The translations under genes and the position numbers were made by a program. From NCBI GenBank assembly GCA_963575745.1, contig CAUYUJ010004747.1, positions 194,010 to 258,009 on the forward strand: DNA of 64,000 nucleotides, given 5' to 3'. The notes below the pieces were generated by a model. The model saw only the letters and a program-made list of their open reading frames with translations, made no database searches and was not told where the DNA came from. This DNA comes from Prorocentrum cordatum (taxonomy: Eukaryota > Sar > Dinophyceae > Prorocentrales > Prorocentraceae). Positions 52,523 to 63,898 of the stretch are shown one piece after another (the first letter of the stretch is position 1; every line of letters begins with the position of its first letter).

Positions 52523-52951
52523 GGGCGAAAAGGGGAGTGAAGGGAGAAAAGGGGAGGTGGCGGCGGAGGGGGCAAGGGGCTGCGCCGTGGGCGGAGGCAG
52601 GGGGAGGGCCAGCACGGGAGCGTGCACGGGGCAGACCAGGCGAAGTGGCCACTTCGGCGCCATAGAAAGGGCGCGGCGGTCGACGGGCACACATAGGACG
52701 AGAAGGAGAGAGGGTGGCAGAACAGCAGTTCCAAGGCTGCCCCTCGCAGACAATTTGGCTGAACTCGTGCGGCCTGATCCCGCTTCGAGGTGTCTCCATG
52801 TCGACGCGGTAGCGGGCCGTGGGCCGAGGCGACCGAACTGCTCCGAACGCTGGGCGGAAAGGCGTTCCAGAAATCTTGGAACGCCTCCCCGAAAGCCGTT
52901 CCATGCACCCTTTCGACGGCCCACCTTCTGGATGGCCCTGTTCGCCCCGCC
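51051..52951. mobile_element. 1.9-kb element with 24-bp terminal inverted repeats
   Basis: The left end (51,051-51,075; GGAGGGGGCGAACTGGGCCA then TCCAG) and the inverted right end (52,928-52,951) agree at nearly every position. Inside are GGA tracts (51,390-51,610), a 26-bp repeat array (51,861-52,163), GGAACAGCGTTCGGGAAGGG repeats (about 52,180-52,235) and a GAC run (52,485-52,520). No transposase is seen; probably non-autonomous. Confidence 0.55.
51861..52163 (+). repeat. 26-bp repeat, six copies
   Basis: GCCGG(G/A)(T/C)GGATGGCCCACTT followed by GGGGCC occurs at about 51,861, 51,898, 51,971, 52,052, 52,100 and 52,137 with irregular spacing. A related inverted piece lies inside the left terminal repeat at 51,065-51,120. 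Confidence 0.85.
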
Positions 52952-52990
52952 TAAAATTACTTAAGCAAGTCAAAACAAGATAGACCAACA

Positions 52991-53386
52991 ATGGTCAAAT
53001 GCAGAAACCAATTTGCTGAACATGAATCACGTTTAGCATTTTTGAGACTTTTGTCTGAACAGAACACATACCAGTACCACGACCTCAGATCGTCGATGAT
53101 ATCACTTCGTAGAAAAATAGGAGCGGACAGTGCAACCAGAACGCTAATTCTACGGTGTGTCAGTTGCGTTTTTCCGTACAGTCTCCCGTTTGGTGTTTGT
53201 GCGGTTTCTTGTGCGGTTTCAGGCGCGGTTTCCCGCATAGTTTTCCCGTGTTCGCAGTACGGTGTGAGGAGTACAGTCAGACTTGATCGTGGGGTTGATC
53301 GACATTCCAAGGGTGCCCTTGCATATTTGCCTCTTCTGTCAGTGCCGGCCCATTTTCAACCACTTTTGATGGCCAGCCCCGCTTGA
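52991..53386 (+). CDS. Unassigned short open frame
   Basis: 131 codons, starting CAACAATGGTCAAATGC. Only the first 50 residues (RNQFAEHESRLAFLRLLSEQ) look like a folded protein; the rest follows a degenerate repeat of GCGGTTTC type (53,190-53,230). Base composition is lower in GC than the neighbourhood. No domain recognised. Confidence 0.2.
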   Translation: MVKCRNQFAEHESRLAFLRLLSEQNTYQYHDLRSSMISLRRKIGADSATRTLILRCVSCVFPYSLPFGVCAVSCAVSGAVSRIVFPCSQYGVRSTVRLDRGVDRHSKGALAYLPLLSVPAHFQPLLMASPA

Positions 53387-53489
53387 AAAACATTGGCCTG
53401 GGCGTCCAAGGCCCTTGCACCCTTACGGATTAGGGCCGTTTTCTGCCAGGTTGCATGTTAAACTATATTGTTATTCAATCGCTTCGCTC

Positions 53490-54471
53490 ATTCCGCCGGC
53501 CCATGTTGCATGATCGCTACTGTTTCGCCGTGGGCCCGGGGCCATTGTGGCGCCGCCGAGGAGGAAGAAGATGAGGATGGGGAAGGGGAGGGGAGGAGGA
53601 GGAGAGGATGATAAGGAGATGAGGAGGATGAAGATAAGTAGGAGGAGGAGGAAGAGGAAGGGGCGGAGGAGGAAGCCTCTCGTTGGCATCTTGTGTTGCT
53701 CTTGGGGCCAAACAGGGTCGTCGTCAAGATGCTTCTCTGGGAGGCCTCTTGGGGTCTTTTCAGAAGCCGTTCGAGGGCGCCTGGGAGGCATTTTTGAAGT
53801 CTTCTGGGGGGCCTCCTGGGGGCCTCCTGGGACCTCTTGGGGGCCTCTTGGCGGCATCTTGGGGCCTCTTTGGGGCCTCTCGGGGCCTCCTGGGGCCCTC
53901 TTGGGGCGGAAGGCTCGAGGTTTTGGTTCGTGGTCCCCCTCTTGGGCCCCTCTTGGGGCCGTCTTGGGGCCGTCTTGGGCTCTTGGGCGCCTCTTGGGTC
54001 GGGGCCCTCGTGGAAGCCTCTTGGCCCGTCTTGGGGTGCTCTTGGGGGCCTCCTGGGCCGTCTTGGAGCATCGGATGGCCGAAAAGGGGACAAGGCCCAA
54101 ATTCTTTCAAAACCATCGTAAAATGTCTGATTTGGGCCTCTCAGGGCCCTCTTGTGAGGCCTCTTGGAGGCCACTTGGAGGCCTCTTGGGCCGTCTTGAG
54201 GTCATCATCGGCGTCTTGGAGCGCTCTTTAGGCGTCTCGGGGGCCCTTTGGGCAGTCTTGGGGGCCTCTTGGGGCACTCTTGGCGCGCTCTGGGGGGCCT
54301 GAGAAGCCACACCCAGGAGGAAAACCATCTCTGAGTAGCAGTGGTCGGGCGGCGGTCGGGGTACTTTTCGCCGGGGGACCCCCAGGGGCCGCCCCGCGCG
54401 CGCGAACTAGAAGTATTGTTTAGCAGTTACCGGAGATCTTAGCACGCCTTTGGCCCGTTGGGCCGGCGAAT
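53490..54471. mobile_element. Short terminal-inverted-repeat element, copy 1
   Basis: Begins ATTCCGCCGGCCCA and ends with TGGGCCGGCGAAT, imperfect inverted repeats of about 13 bp. The interior carries a GGA block (53,560-53,680) and a long degenerate CTTGGGGGCC array (about 53,735-54,300). The right 170 bp (from AAAACCATCTCTGA to TTAGCACGCC) are closely matched in the copy at 63.2-63.9 kb. Sequence before the left end (TTGTTATT..AAT CGCTTCGCTC) is also shared, so the true border may lie slightly further out. No protein is encoded; the WGLLG-type frames are repeat artefacts. Confidence 0.6.
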
Positions 54472-55390
54472 TCTATTGGCGGCTCCGCACACCGGGCAGC
54501 GCGCGCGCCGCATGCCTTCGTGGAGTCCCGCGCGCGCCACGCACCGCGCCCACCGCCTGACCTGGGCGCCTTCAGGGCAACGCCAGATTCGTTCGGGCCT
54601 TTTTTTGTTTTTGTTTTTACTTTTCCCCTGATTTTTGTTCGTGTCAAACGCCTGTCGTTGAACATCATGTTTTCGGATTCCCAGATCTCAATATTTTTCA
54701 AGCGCCTTCGTTTTTCAATGATCGATACGTTTTTGTGGGGGGCAGGCTTGGACCCAATCTACTTTACACCCGCCTTCCGACTTCATGCTTCCACGAACTT
54801 TATCTGACGGGCGGGTACTCTTCTTCTTCTTCCTAATATTCCTCCTCTTCTCTCACGTGTTGTTCCTCTTTTAACGCGTCTGGGTTTGCACCTCGTGGTT
54901 GTTCGTTCCTCCAGTGTTACTGCCAGTCTGCCTCCTTGTATTATCGTTGATGTGCGATTTCCTCCCTCACTGTTGCCTTCGTTCCCCTTGGTCATACAAT
55001 TATTGCCTTTCTTCGTCTTCTTGTTCTTCTGATGACTGGCACCCGTCTTCTTATGTTTGTTGTTCCCCGTCCTCTTGTGTTCTGTCTTTTTGCCACCTGC
55101 CCAGAATTCGGGCGCCCCGGCGCCGCGCCCGCAGCACCCCAGACGGTGCACGTGTGCGGGAGAGCCTCGTGCCTCGTCAAATTATGTTTCCCTCCTCGCG
55201 GAGGGCCAGCGCGCCTCGCAGCGCGCCCGTCGCCCAGCATTGGACCGACTCCTGGCGATGGCGGTTGTTCGTTCTTCCGTTCGTTCCTCTTGAGGTGATC
55301 CACCGGGTGCGCAGCCTGCTGAACCTTCGCATCGTGTCGGCCAAGGAGCGAGCGTCGGCGCGAGAGCGCGCGCTGGGGGTGGCCGGTTGC
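54472..55390. other. Unique sequence with a possible exon
   Basis: No clear gene. A plus-strand stretch at about 55,230-55,375 reads HWTDSWRWRLFVLPFVPLE then LNLRIVSAKERASARERAL, which has protein-like composition, but no partner exon or domain was identified. Confidence 0.25.
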
Positions 55391-57420
55391 GCGCGGGTGT
55401 GGGGCGGGGGCGGGGGAGTAGGAGGAGAAGTGGGACTGGGACGAGGAGGAGTGGGGGGTGGGGACCGGGACGAAAAGTGGGATGGGAGCAGGGTGGGGAT
55501 GGGGAGGAGGACAAGGACGTGAAGGAGGAGGAGAAGGAGGAGGAGGAGGAGGGGGAGGAAGAGGTGGAATGAGGAGGGGGATGAGGGGGGATGCGCGGGG
55601 AGTAGGAGGGGGAGGAAGAGGAGGAACGATATGTATGAGGGAGGAGGGATGTATATTATGAGGAGGAATGAGGATGTGGATATGCTGGAGGAGGAGGAAC
55701 ACATGAGGATGCATGGATGAGGGTGTGAATGAGGAGGAGGAGGAGGAGGAGGAGGAGGAGGTGGAATGCGGATATGAGTTGAGATGACGGTGAGGATGGA
55801 GGTCTTGACCGTTGTTTTCGGTTTCTGGACCCGTCAAAAACTACGCAGGACGGACAACCAGTCTCGGGGAAAGAGTCCAGACATCTGCGGGTCCAGGCTT
55901 CTGCAGGAGGGAGGAGGAGGTGATCGAGGGCGGCCAAGGGGAGGTGGGGGATATCGTGGCCGGGCCCGCGAACCCCCCTGGACTTCATGGCCTCTCTTCT
56001 TGTGTCTGCACGTCCCTCGGCCCCCCCAGTCCGCGCACGTCCCTCGGGCCATGATTTCATGGCATCTGCCGTGTGCCGCCGATCCAGGGCGCCTTGATCG
56101 GTCGCTTAAGTCGGGGTGTTGGCGACGCGCCCAGGGCGGATTTGAGAAGGGGCAGGCCCTCTCCGATGGCGGCGGGGTTTCTCCGAAGACCTCCGGCCTT
56201 CTGAAGGGTTTTCCGTGCCTGCTTTGCATGGTTTGTTGTTGTCGTTGGTCTTCCTTTTGCTCTCCCTTCCCCTGTTGCTTTCTTCTGCTTCCCAAGCCTC
56301 TGGGCGACCTCTCGAGCTGGCATTGAACGTTTCTTCGGGTAGGCTTAGAACACTCATCCGAGGGCCCGAGGTCTTCGAGCCTTCTGGGGAGGCCTGCCCC
56401 CTCTGCTTCCCGCCCCGCGCTGTCGGCTGAGGGCAGCCAAGTAAAAGGAGGGGAGGAGGAGGAGGAAGAGGAAGGGGGAGGAGTGAGGAGGAGGAGGAGG
56501 AGGAGGAGGAGGAGGAGGAGGAGGAGGAGGAGGAGAGGAGGAGGAGTGAGGAGGAGGAGTGAGGAGGAGGAGGAGGAGGAGGAGAGGAGGAATGAGGAGG
56601 AGGAGGAGGAGGGAGGAGGAGGATGAGGAGGAGGAAAAGGAGGGAAAGGAGGAGGAGAGAGGAGGAGGAGGAGAGGAGGAGGAGGAGGGAGAAGGAGCAG
56701 GAATAGGAGCAAGAGGAGGAGAGAGGAGGAGAGAGGAGGAGGAGGAGGAGGAGGAGGAGGAGGAGGAGGAGGAGGAGGAGCAGGAGGAGGAGGAGCAGGA
56801 GCAGGAGCAGGAGGAGGAGGAATGAGGAGGAGGAGGAGGAGGAGGCGGAGAGGAGGAGGGGGAGGACGAGAAGGAGGAGGAGGCCGGAGAGGCCGGAGGA
56901 GGATGGAGGAGGGAGGGAGGAGGGAAGAGGAGCAGGAGGTGAGGCGCCACGGCCAAGGTCGCCTCGCGGTGCTGGTCGGAGAACGGGAAGCTTCAGGGCT
57001 GAGGGGCTGATTTGACATCAATGCCAACGCCTCCAGAACCAAGGTCTAAACCTGAAGAGAGTGCCTGCAACGGAGGGTGGTGCAGGGCACGCCAATAGAC
57101 ATGGCCGCCAGCCTAAAACAACAACCAATGCGGACGAACACGCGCAGTGTGCCACCAGCGGCCATCGGGAGGGAAGAGAACGAGGAGGAAAGGGGACGAG
57201 GAGGGTGAAGGAGGGGTGAGGTTCTTGGAGGAAAGGTACCCGTACCACTACCCTTCCCTCGTTTTCCATTTTTGGGTCCTCCTAGGAGGACCTCGTCGCC
57301 TCCGCTGGATTCTCGAAGCCCTGGTCAGACAGCACCCCGGGAGAGGCCCGGAAAGTAGCGGTGCCGCGGGGAAATAATCAGAGTGAGGGGGCCGAACGGT
57401 CTCACGGTCCTTGGGCGCGT
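55391..57420. other. GGA tracts separated by unrecognised sequence
   Basis: GGA/GAG tracts cover about 55,395-55,780 and 56,440-56,945. The stretches 55,781-56,430 and 56,946-57,420 show no gene I can support. One could be an intron-type purine tract, but no flanking exons are apparent. Confidence 0.5.
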
Positions 57421-57440
57421 GGTTGAAGTGAGGTTTTGCG

Positions 57441-57539
57441 GTGCGGATCGTTGTTGTTGTTGCTGCTGATGTTATTGTTGGTGTTGGTGTTGGTGTCGGT
57501 GTCGTCGTTGTTGTTGTTGTTGTTGTTGCTGCTGCTGAC

Positions 57540-57570
<31 letters not shown>

Positions 57571-57690
57571 TTGATGTTGTAGTTGTTGTTGTTGTTGTTG
57601 CTGTTGTTGTTGTTCGTATCAGTAGTATCAGTGTTGGTGTTGTTGGTGTTGTTGTTGCTGTTGTTGTCCTGGTTGCTATAAAAAAACTTT
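57441..57690. repeat. GTT/GCT microsatellite
   Basis: Mostly GTT with GCT, GGT and GAT interruptions. Similar blocks lie at 58,710-58,820, 62,750-63,140 and 63,899-64,000, all at the edges of longer repeats. Confidence 0.9.
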
Positions 57691-57804
57691 ATTGTTGGAC
57701 CCCCCCAGGCTGGCGCTCTCGCCTCGGCGCCGGCTACATCTTCATTGGGAATGAGGCTCACGCTCGAGCGGTTACGGGGGCGCCAAAACCGGCCCCCCAA
57801 CAAC

Positions 57805-57838
<34 letters not shown>

Positions 57839-57840
57839 CG
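57691..57840 (+). repeat. GGACCCCCCCAGG repeat, copy 1, with CAA run
   Basis: About 120 bp from ATTGTTGGACCCCCCCAGG to AAACCGGCCCCCCAACAAC, repeated at 58,846-58,970 with about 80 percent identity by eye. Both copies end in CAA repeats. Confidence 0.8.
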
Positions 57841-58475
57841 TTTCCGCTCGAGACGTCCTCCCTTTTTTTTCAGGGCCGGTGCTCTTGCTCGCCGCCGAAA
57901 GCCGCCGTTCCAACAAAACCAGCGCTACCGCTCGGGATTTCCTCCCATTTTACTTTGGACTGGCGCGCTACTCTTTCTCTCATCGGCGCCGCCTCCAGCA
58001 ACAACAACGCTCCCGCTCGAGACTTCCTCCCTTCTTACTCAAGGCGGTGTTCCTCCTCGCCGCCGACAACCGCCGTCCCAACAAAACCAGCGTTCTCGCT
58101 CGAGACTTCGTTTTGTTTGACGCTGGACTGACGCCCTGCTAACTTCGGCATTGGCGCCACTCCCAGCAACAACAGCAGCCCTTCTCGAGACGTCCTCCCT
58201 TTCTATTCAGGACCAGGTCCTTGCCTCGCCGCCGACAGCCCCCGTCCCGACAAAACCAGCGCTCCCGCTCGAGAGCACCTCCCTTTTGACTCAAGGCTAT
58301 ATTATTCTTCCTCGCCGCCGGCAACCGCCGTCCCAACAAAACTAGCATTCCCGCTCGAGACTTCGTTTTGTTTGACGCTGGAGTAGCGCCCTGCTCTCTT
58401 CAGCATTGGTGCCACTCCCAGCAACAACAGCGGCTCTGCTCGAGACTTCCTCCCTTTGTATTCAGGGCCAGGTCC
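57841..58475 (+). repeat. XhoI-rich satellite, array 1
   Basis: Units of roughly 165 bp, each with the pieces CGCTCGAGACTTCCTCCC, CTCGCCGCCGACAACCGCC, CCAACAAAACCAGCG and GGCGCC(G/A)CTCCCAGCAACAA. Two CTCGAG-containing boxes occur per unit. The same satellite recurs at 61,655-62,440. Confidence 0.85.
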
Positions 58476-58709
58476 TTGCCTCGCCGCCGACAGCCCCCAT
58501 CCCTACCAAGGCAATCCTTTCGCTCGATACTTCCTGGTGCTTTACCCTTGGCCGGGGCTCCACTGAGGAGGTGTTTACAAGACCTTCATTGGGCGGGATA
58601 TCTGGGAATGGGAAGAACGGACCCCGGCATAGATCAATAATCCCCCATGATGGGGATGGTTATCATGATGATCGCATGCTTCGTGTGGAAGCATCGCGCA
58701 TGAGGGTAA
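58476..58709 (+). repeat. Conserved 3' tail of the satellite, copy 1
   Basis: From GCCAGGTCCTTGCCTCGCCG to GCATGAGGGTAA, closely matched at 62,448-62,745. Within it GGTGTTTACAAGACCTTCAT and CCATGATGGGGATGGTTATC are nearly identical in both. The plus-strand frame EVFTRPSLG...SGNG stays open in both copies, but no function is recognisable. Confidence 0.75.
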
Positions 58710-58845
58710 CATTATCATTGTTGTTGTTGCTGCTGCTGTTGTTGTTGTCGTTGTTGTTGCTGTTGTTGCTGTTGTTGTTGTTGGTGTTGTTGTGTGTTAG
58801 TTGTTGCTGTTGTTGTTGAATGCCATCTTTTAAACAATTTCCATT

Positions 58846-58955
58846 GTTGGACCCCCCCAGGCGCTTTGACGCTCTCGCCACGGCGCTGGCTACAGTTTCA
58901 TGGAAAATGGGGCTCCCGCTCGAGCGTTTCGTTGGGGCGCCAAAGCCGGCCCCCC

Positions 58956-59001
<46 letters not shown>

Positions 59002-59010
59002 CCAATAATG
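58846..59010 (+). repeat. GGACCCCCCCAGG repeat, copy 2, with CAA run
   Basis: Counterpart of 57,691-57,840, preceded by GTT repeats and followed by CAA repeats to about 59,006. Confidence 0.8.
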
Positions 59011-60000
59011 TTAAGACTGTTCGCCCTCATATGCTCGAGTGTCCAACAACGCGTATTTTCCAAACCCTCGATACCCGCCCTCTTCGTCTTCGATCGAACC
59101 CTTTTTGGAGGGTATACCTTTCTTCCCTGCAGGCCGGGCCCCGGCAAGCGGCGGGGCGGCCGCGGACCGTCGGCCTGGCCAGCGGCAGCGCTGATCGGCG
59201 GGGCGGCCGCGGACCGTCGACCCGACCCCAAGAGGGACGGACAGGGGACCGACCACGACGACGACGACGACGACGACGACGTCGAAGACGACGGCGACGA
59301 CGACGACGGCGACGACGAGCGAAAGCGAGAGCGAGAGAGAACGACAGCAGGGCCACGAAGGCACGAAGTAGGCCACCAAGGGCGACAGCGGGGACACGAA
59401 GGGAATGCATATGGGGCCACGAAGAGCGCGAACGAGCGGGGGCCACGAAGTGCAGATAATGCGGGGCCACAGAAGGCAACTAACCATTGGGCCACTGAGG
59501 GTAGCAACTGGGCCACGTAGGACAGTGAGGGGGACAAATGGCGACAGCGGGGCCACGAAGGGCCATTCACATGGGGCCACAAAGGGCGCGACTCCTGGGT
59601 GCCTGGGTGTCCGGAGCGCGGCACTTGGGCAAATTGCAGGAAATTCCAACGCAAGGCCATTCTTCAGCAAGTTGCAAGCAAGTCTCCAGCGAGAGCGCGA
59701 CTCCAGAGCGCCGGGAGAGCGCTTCCTGAATAAGTTGTAAGGAAGTCCCAAGCGAGAGCCCGATTCCTGAATAAAATGCGAGGAAGTCTCGGGCGGGAGC
59801 GGGGGTCCTGGCTAAATTGCAAGGAAGTCTCAGGCGGGAGCCGTTGTTGTAACCCGGGGGCCAGGGGCTCAGTTTGAGCATCAAGACTTTGCTTTTCAAA
59901 AAACAAAGTGCGAGCGTCGAGGGGCACACTTTGATTGAGAAAAAACAGTATGCACTGGTGCGGGGGGGGATCAGCAATAATCATTCACCAGAAATGAGAA
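59011..60000. other. Degenerate tandem repeats, no gene
   Basis: GAC repeats at about 59,255-59,315, a degenerate GGGGCCACGAAGGGC repeat at about 59,350-59,590, and about five copies of a unit near 41 bp (TTCCTGAATAAATTGCAAGG then AAGTCTC) at about 59,625-59,842. Nothing coding. Confidence 0.6.
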
Positions 60001-60002
60001 TT

Positions 60003-61560
60003 CAACAACAACAACAACAACAACAACAAATACTAGCACGTGGGGACACTCCGTTCTCACCAGTGCCAGGGTTTTCATAGGAGGCGGGCAATACCCCCAC
60101 TTTGTGGGGGGGCCGGTTCAAGCTCTACCAAATTTCCAAACGACTCTTCGCCACCACCCACACCCAGCTTCCCGCCCTATGACGTTCGGACACTTCACTT
60201 CGTGGCATGCGGACGACCGTGGCTACTATTCAGGGCCCCGCGGCCGACGACGACGGCGTGCGCGCGCGAAGAAAAAACGAATGTGTCCCGCATGGTATTA
60301 TTTGACAGGGATGATGGCCCTGGCAGGTGCGCAACCGTTGTTGCAGAAGTTCGAAAAAGTTGCTCGCAAAAGCCCGTTTGACAGAAATGTTTAAAAAGTG
60401 TTGGGTTTCCTACGAATCCGCAAGAGCGCGCGGGATGAAATTTTGACATTTTTTTTGAAAAACCATTGGTTTTTTGATGTTTTTATGTTAAAATCGCTAC
60501 GAAAACTAAGGTTTTGGAAGGATTTCGTCTTGCGCGCGCGAATGTCCACTTTACCTTATTTTTTGCAAAGGATTCTTGAAGTTTGGTTATGTTAGAACAA
60601 GACATGTCATTTTATATTGTTTTTTGACAGGGAAAGCGGGCGTCAACAAAACAACCGGATCCGGACTCCCCCGTTTTGCCTGAGACTTCCTTACGAAAAT
60701 GATGAAAATGTGGCTGCGGCCTAGGCGCGGCGAGGGGGGCGTGCACCAGGGGGCCCAACAATAATTATTCTTTAGAAGTAATAATATTCAACAACAACAA
60801 CAACAACAGCACGTGGGGACACTCCGTTCTCACCAGTGCCAGGGTTTTCATAGGAGGCGGGCAATACCCCCACTTTGTGGGGGGGCCGGTTCAAGCTCTA
60901 CCAAATTTCCAAACGACTCTTCGCCACCACCCACACCCAGCTTCCCGCCCTATGACGTTCGGACACTTCACTTCGTGGCATGCGGACGACCGTGGCTACT
61001 ATTCAGGGCCCCGCGGCCGACGACGACGGCGTGCGCGCGCGAAGAAAAAACGAATGTGTCCCGCATGGTATTATTTGACAGGGATGATGGCCCTGGCAGG
61101 TGCGCAACCGTTGTTGCAGAAGTTCGAAAAAGTTGCTCGCAAAAGCCCGTTTGACAGAAATGTTTAAAAAGTGTTGGGTTTCCTACGAATCCGCAAGAGC
61201 GCGCGGGATGAAATTTTGACATTTTTTTTTGAAAAACCATTGGTTTTTTGATGTTTTTATGTTAAAATCGCTACGAAAACTAAGGTTTTGGAAGGATTTC
61301 GTCTTGCGCGCGCGAATGTCCACTTTACCTTATTTTTTGCAAGGGATTCTTGAAGTTTGGTTATGTTAGAACAAGAAATGTCCACTTTAGCTTATTTTTT
61401 GCAAGGGAAAGCGGGGGACAACAAAACAACCGGATCTGGACCACATCGTTTTGCCTGAGGCTTCCTCACGAAAATTATGAAAATGAGGCTGCGGCCTAGG
61501 CGCGGCGGGGGGGTCGTGCACCAGGGGCCCCAACAATAATTATTCTTTAGAATTAATAAT
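60003..61560 (+). repeat. 773-bp tandem duplication
   Basis: Two direct copies, offset by 773 bp (for example GCACGTGGGGACACTCCG at 60,036 and 60,809), nearly identical for the first 560 bp and more diverged after that. Each copy begins with a CAA run and ends near CCCAACAATAATTATTCTTT. A frame of 113 codons (60,040 and 60,813) is preserved in both copies only because the DNA is; it has no recognisable domain. Confidence 0.9.
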
Positions 61561-61561
61561 G

Positions 61562-61575
61562 TTCAACAACAACAA

Positions 61576-61610
<35 letters not shown>

Positions 61611-61611
61611 A

Positions 61612-61652
<41 letters not shown>

Positions 61653-62447
61653 ACAACGCTCCCGCTCGAGATTTCTTTCTTTTTTACTCAGGGCCCGTGC
61701 CCTTGCTCGCCGCCGAACGCCGTCCCAACGAAACCAGCGTTACTGCTCGAGACTTCCTCCCGTTTTACCTTGGACTTGCGCGCTACTCTTTCTCTCATCG
61801 GCGCCGCCCCCGGCAACAACAACGCTCCCGCTCGAGACGTCCTCCCTTTTTTACTCAAGGCGGTGCTCCTCCTCGCTGCCGAAAACCGCCGCCCCGACAA
61901 CACCAGCGCTCTCGCCCGAGACTTCTCCCCGTTTTACGCTGGGTACTCACTTTTGGATTGGCGCCGCTTCCAGCAAGAACAACGCTCCCGCTCGAGGCTT
62001 CCTCCCTTTTTCCTCAGAACGGTGCTGTTCCTCGCCGCCGACAGCCGCCGTCCCGGCAAAACAAGCGCTCCCGCCAGAGACGTCCTCCCGTTTTATCTTG
62101 GAGTGGCGCCCTATTATCTTTTGAATTGGCGCCGCTCCCAGCAAGAACAAAGCTCCCGCTCGAGGCTTCCTCCTTTTTTCCTCAGGGCAGTGCTGTTCCT
62201 CGCCGTCGACAGCCCCCGTCCCGACAAAACCAGCGCTCCCGTTCGAGAGCACCTCCCTTTTGACTCAAGGCGGTATTCTTCCTCGCCGCCGACCACCGCG
62301 GTCCCATCAAAACCAGCGTTCCCGCTCGAGACTTCGTTTTGTTTTACGCTGGAGTAGCGCCCTACTCTCTTCAGCATCGGCGCCGCTCCCAGCAACAACA
62401 GCGGCCCTGCTCGAGACTTCCTCCCTTTGTATTCAGGGCCAGGTCCT
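61562..62447 (+). repeat. CAA/CAG microsatellite and XhoI-rich satellite, array 2
   Basis: CAA/CAG repeats to about 61,655, then about five units of the satellite described at 57,841, with CTCGAG boxes at about 61,661, 61,828, 61,990, 62,159 and 62,409. Confidence 0.85.
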
Positions 62448-63045
62448 TGCCTCGCCGCCGACAGCCCCCATCCCCACCAAGGTAATCCTGTCGCTCGATA
62501 CGTCCTGGTGCTTTACCTTTGGCTGGGGCTCCACTGGCGGTTTCGCATCGGCGCACCAAGGCGCGGGCATGCATTTTCGAGGCGGGATATGTTGAGATGC
62601 TTCGGAGGTGTTTACAAGACCTTCATTGGGCAGGAGATCTGGGAACGGGAATAACGGACCCCGGTATAGAACAATAATCTCACATGATGGGGATGGTTAT
62701 CATGATGGCCGCATGTTTCGTGTGGAAACATCGAACATGAGGGTAAGTGTATTAGTGTTGTTGGTGGTGTTGTTGGTGGTGGTGTTGTTGTTGATGTTGG
62801 TGTTGTTGTTGATGATGTCGTTGTTGTTGTGGCTGATGGTGTTGTTGTTGTTGCTGTTGCTGTTGTTGTTGTTGCTGCTGCTACTGTTGTTGTTGTTGTT
62901 GGTGTTGATGTTGTTGTTGGTGTTGGTGTTGGTGCTGGTGCTGTTGTTGTTGTTGTTGGTGCTGCTGCTGCTGCTGTTGTTGTTGTTGTTGTTGTTGTTG
63001 GTGTTGGTGTTGGTGTTGGTGTTGTTGTTGTGTGTTAGTTGTTAA

Positions 63046-63079
<34 letters not shown>

Positions 63080-63140
63080 GCTGCTACTGTTGCTGCTGCT
63101 GTTGCTGCTGCTGCTGTTGCTGTTGCTGTTGCTGTTGTTA
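62448..63140 (+). repeat. Satellite tail copy 2 and GTT microsatellite
   Basis: 62,448-62,745 matches 58,476-58,709, with an insertion near 62,535-62,600. GTT/GGT/GCT repeats fill 62,750-63,140. Confidence 0.8.
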
Positions 63141-63156
63141 TTGAATCGCTTCGCTC

Positions 63157-63898
63157 ATTCCGCCGGCCTGTGGTGGCCTCTTAGGGCCTCCAAGAGGCCT
63201 CTTGGGGGCCTCTTAGAGCCTCTTGGGGGCCTCTTGGGGGCGTCTTGGTGGCCTCCTGAGGGCTCTTGGGGGCCTCTTGGGGCCTCTTAGGGGCCACTTG
63301 GGACTTCCTGGAGGTTTCTCAGGACCGAGGGCTCGAAGTGTTGTTTCGTGCTCCTGGGGCGCTTCAGGCGCCCTCTTGGGCCCTCGTGGGCCGTCTTGGA
63401 GGCCTCTTGGGCCGTCTTGGGGCCCTCTTGGGCCGTCTTGGGGCCCTCTTGGGGGCCTCTTGGACCCTCTTGGGGCGATTTTGGGGGCCTCTTGGGGCGG
63501 CGTAGGGCGTCGGGAAGCCGAAAAGGTGGAAACACCAAAATCTCTGCAAAACCGAAGGAAAAGCAATGATGTTTGCATCTTGGGGCCCTCTTGAGAGTGC
63601 TCTTGGAGGCCTCTTGGGGCGTCTGGGGGTCATCTTGGGTGTCTTGGAGCGATCTTGTGGCATCTTCGAGCCCTCTTGTATCATCTTGGGGGCCTCTTGG
63701 AGGCCTCTTGACCCTTCTTCGGGCTCTCTGGAGGGTCTCGAGGGCGGCACCCAGACGGAAAATCATCTCTGATCCGACCTTGCCGGGGTACTTTTCCTCC
63801 AGGGACCCCAGGGGCCGCCCCCCGCGCGCGAAGTAGAAATATTGTAAAGCAGTTAACAGAGATCTTAGCACGCCTCTGGCCCGTTGGGCCGGCGAATT
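63157..63898. mobile_element. Short terminal-inverted-repeat element, copy 2
   Basis: Same ends as the element at 53,490-54,471 (ATTCCGCCGGCC...TGGGCCGGCGAATT), a shorter CTTGGGGGCC array (about 63,185-63,490), and a well-conserved right part (GGGGTACTTTTC, GCGCGCGAA, GATCTTAGCACGCC). It is flanked on both sides by GTT microsatellite. Confidence 0.6.

Noticed and set aside
53547-54302. 251-codon frame with WGLLGGLLGPLG repeats, and its counterpart at 63.2-63.6 kb
   Set aside because: Produced by translating a CTTGGGGGCC tandem array; frames on both strands are equally open and no domain exists.
58368-59008. Poly-Gln or poly-Asn protein frames near the CAA runs
   Set aside because: They arise from trinucleotide repeats that are open in several frames and lack any conserved flanking domain.
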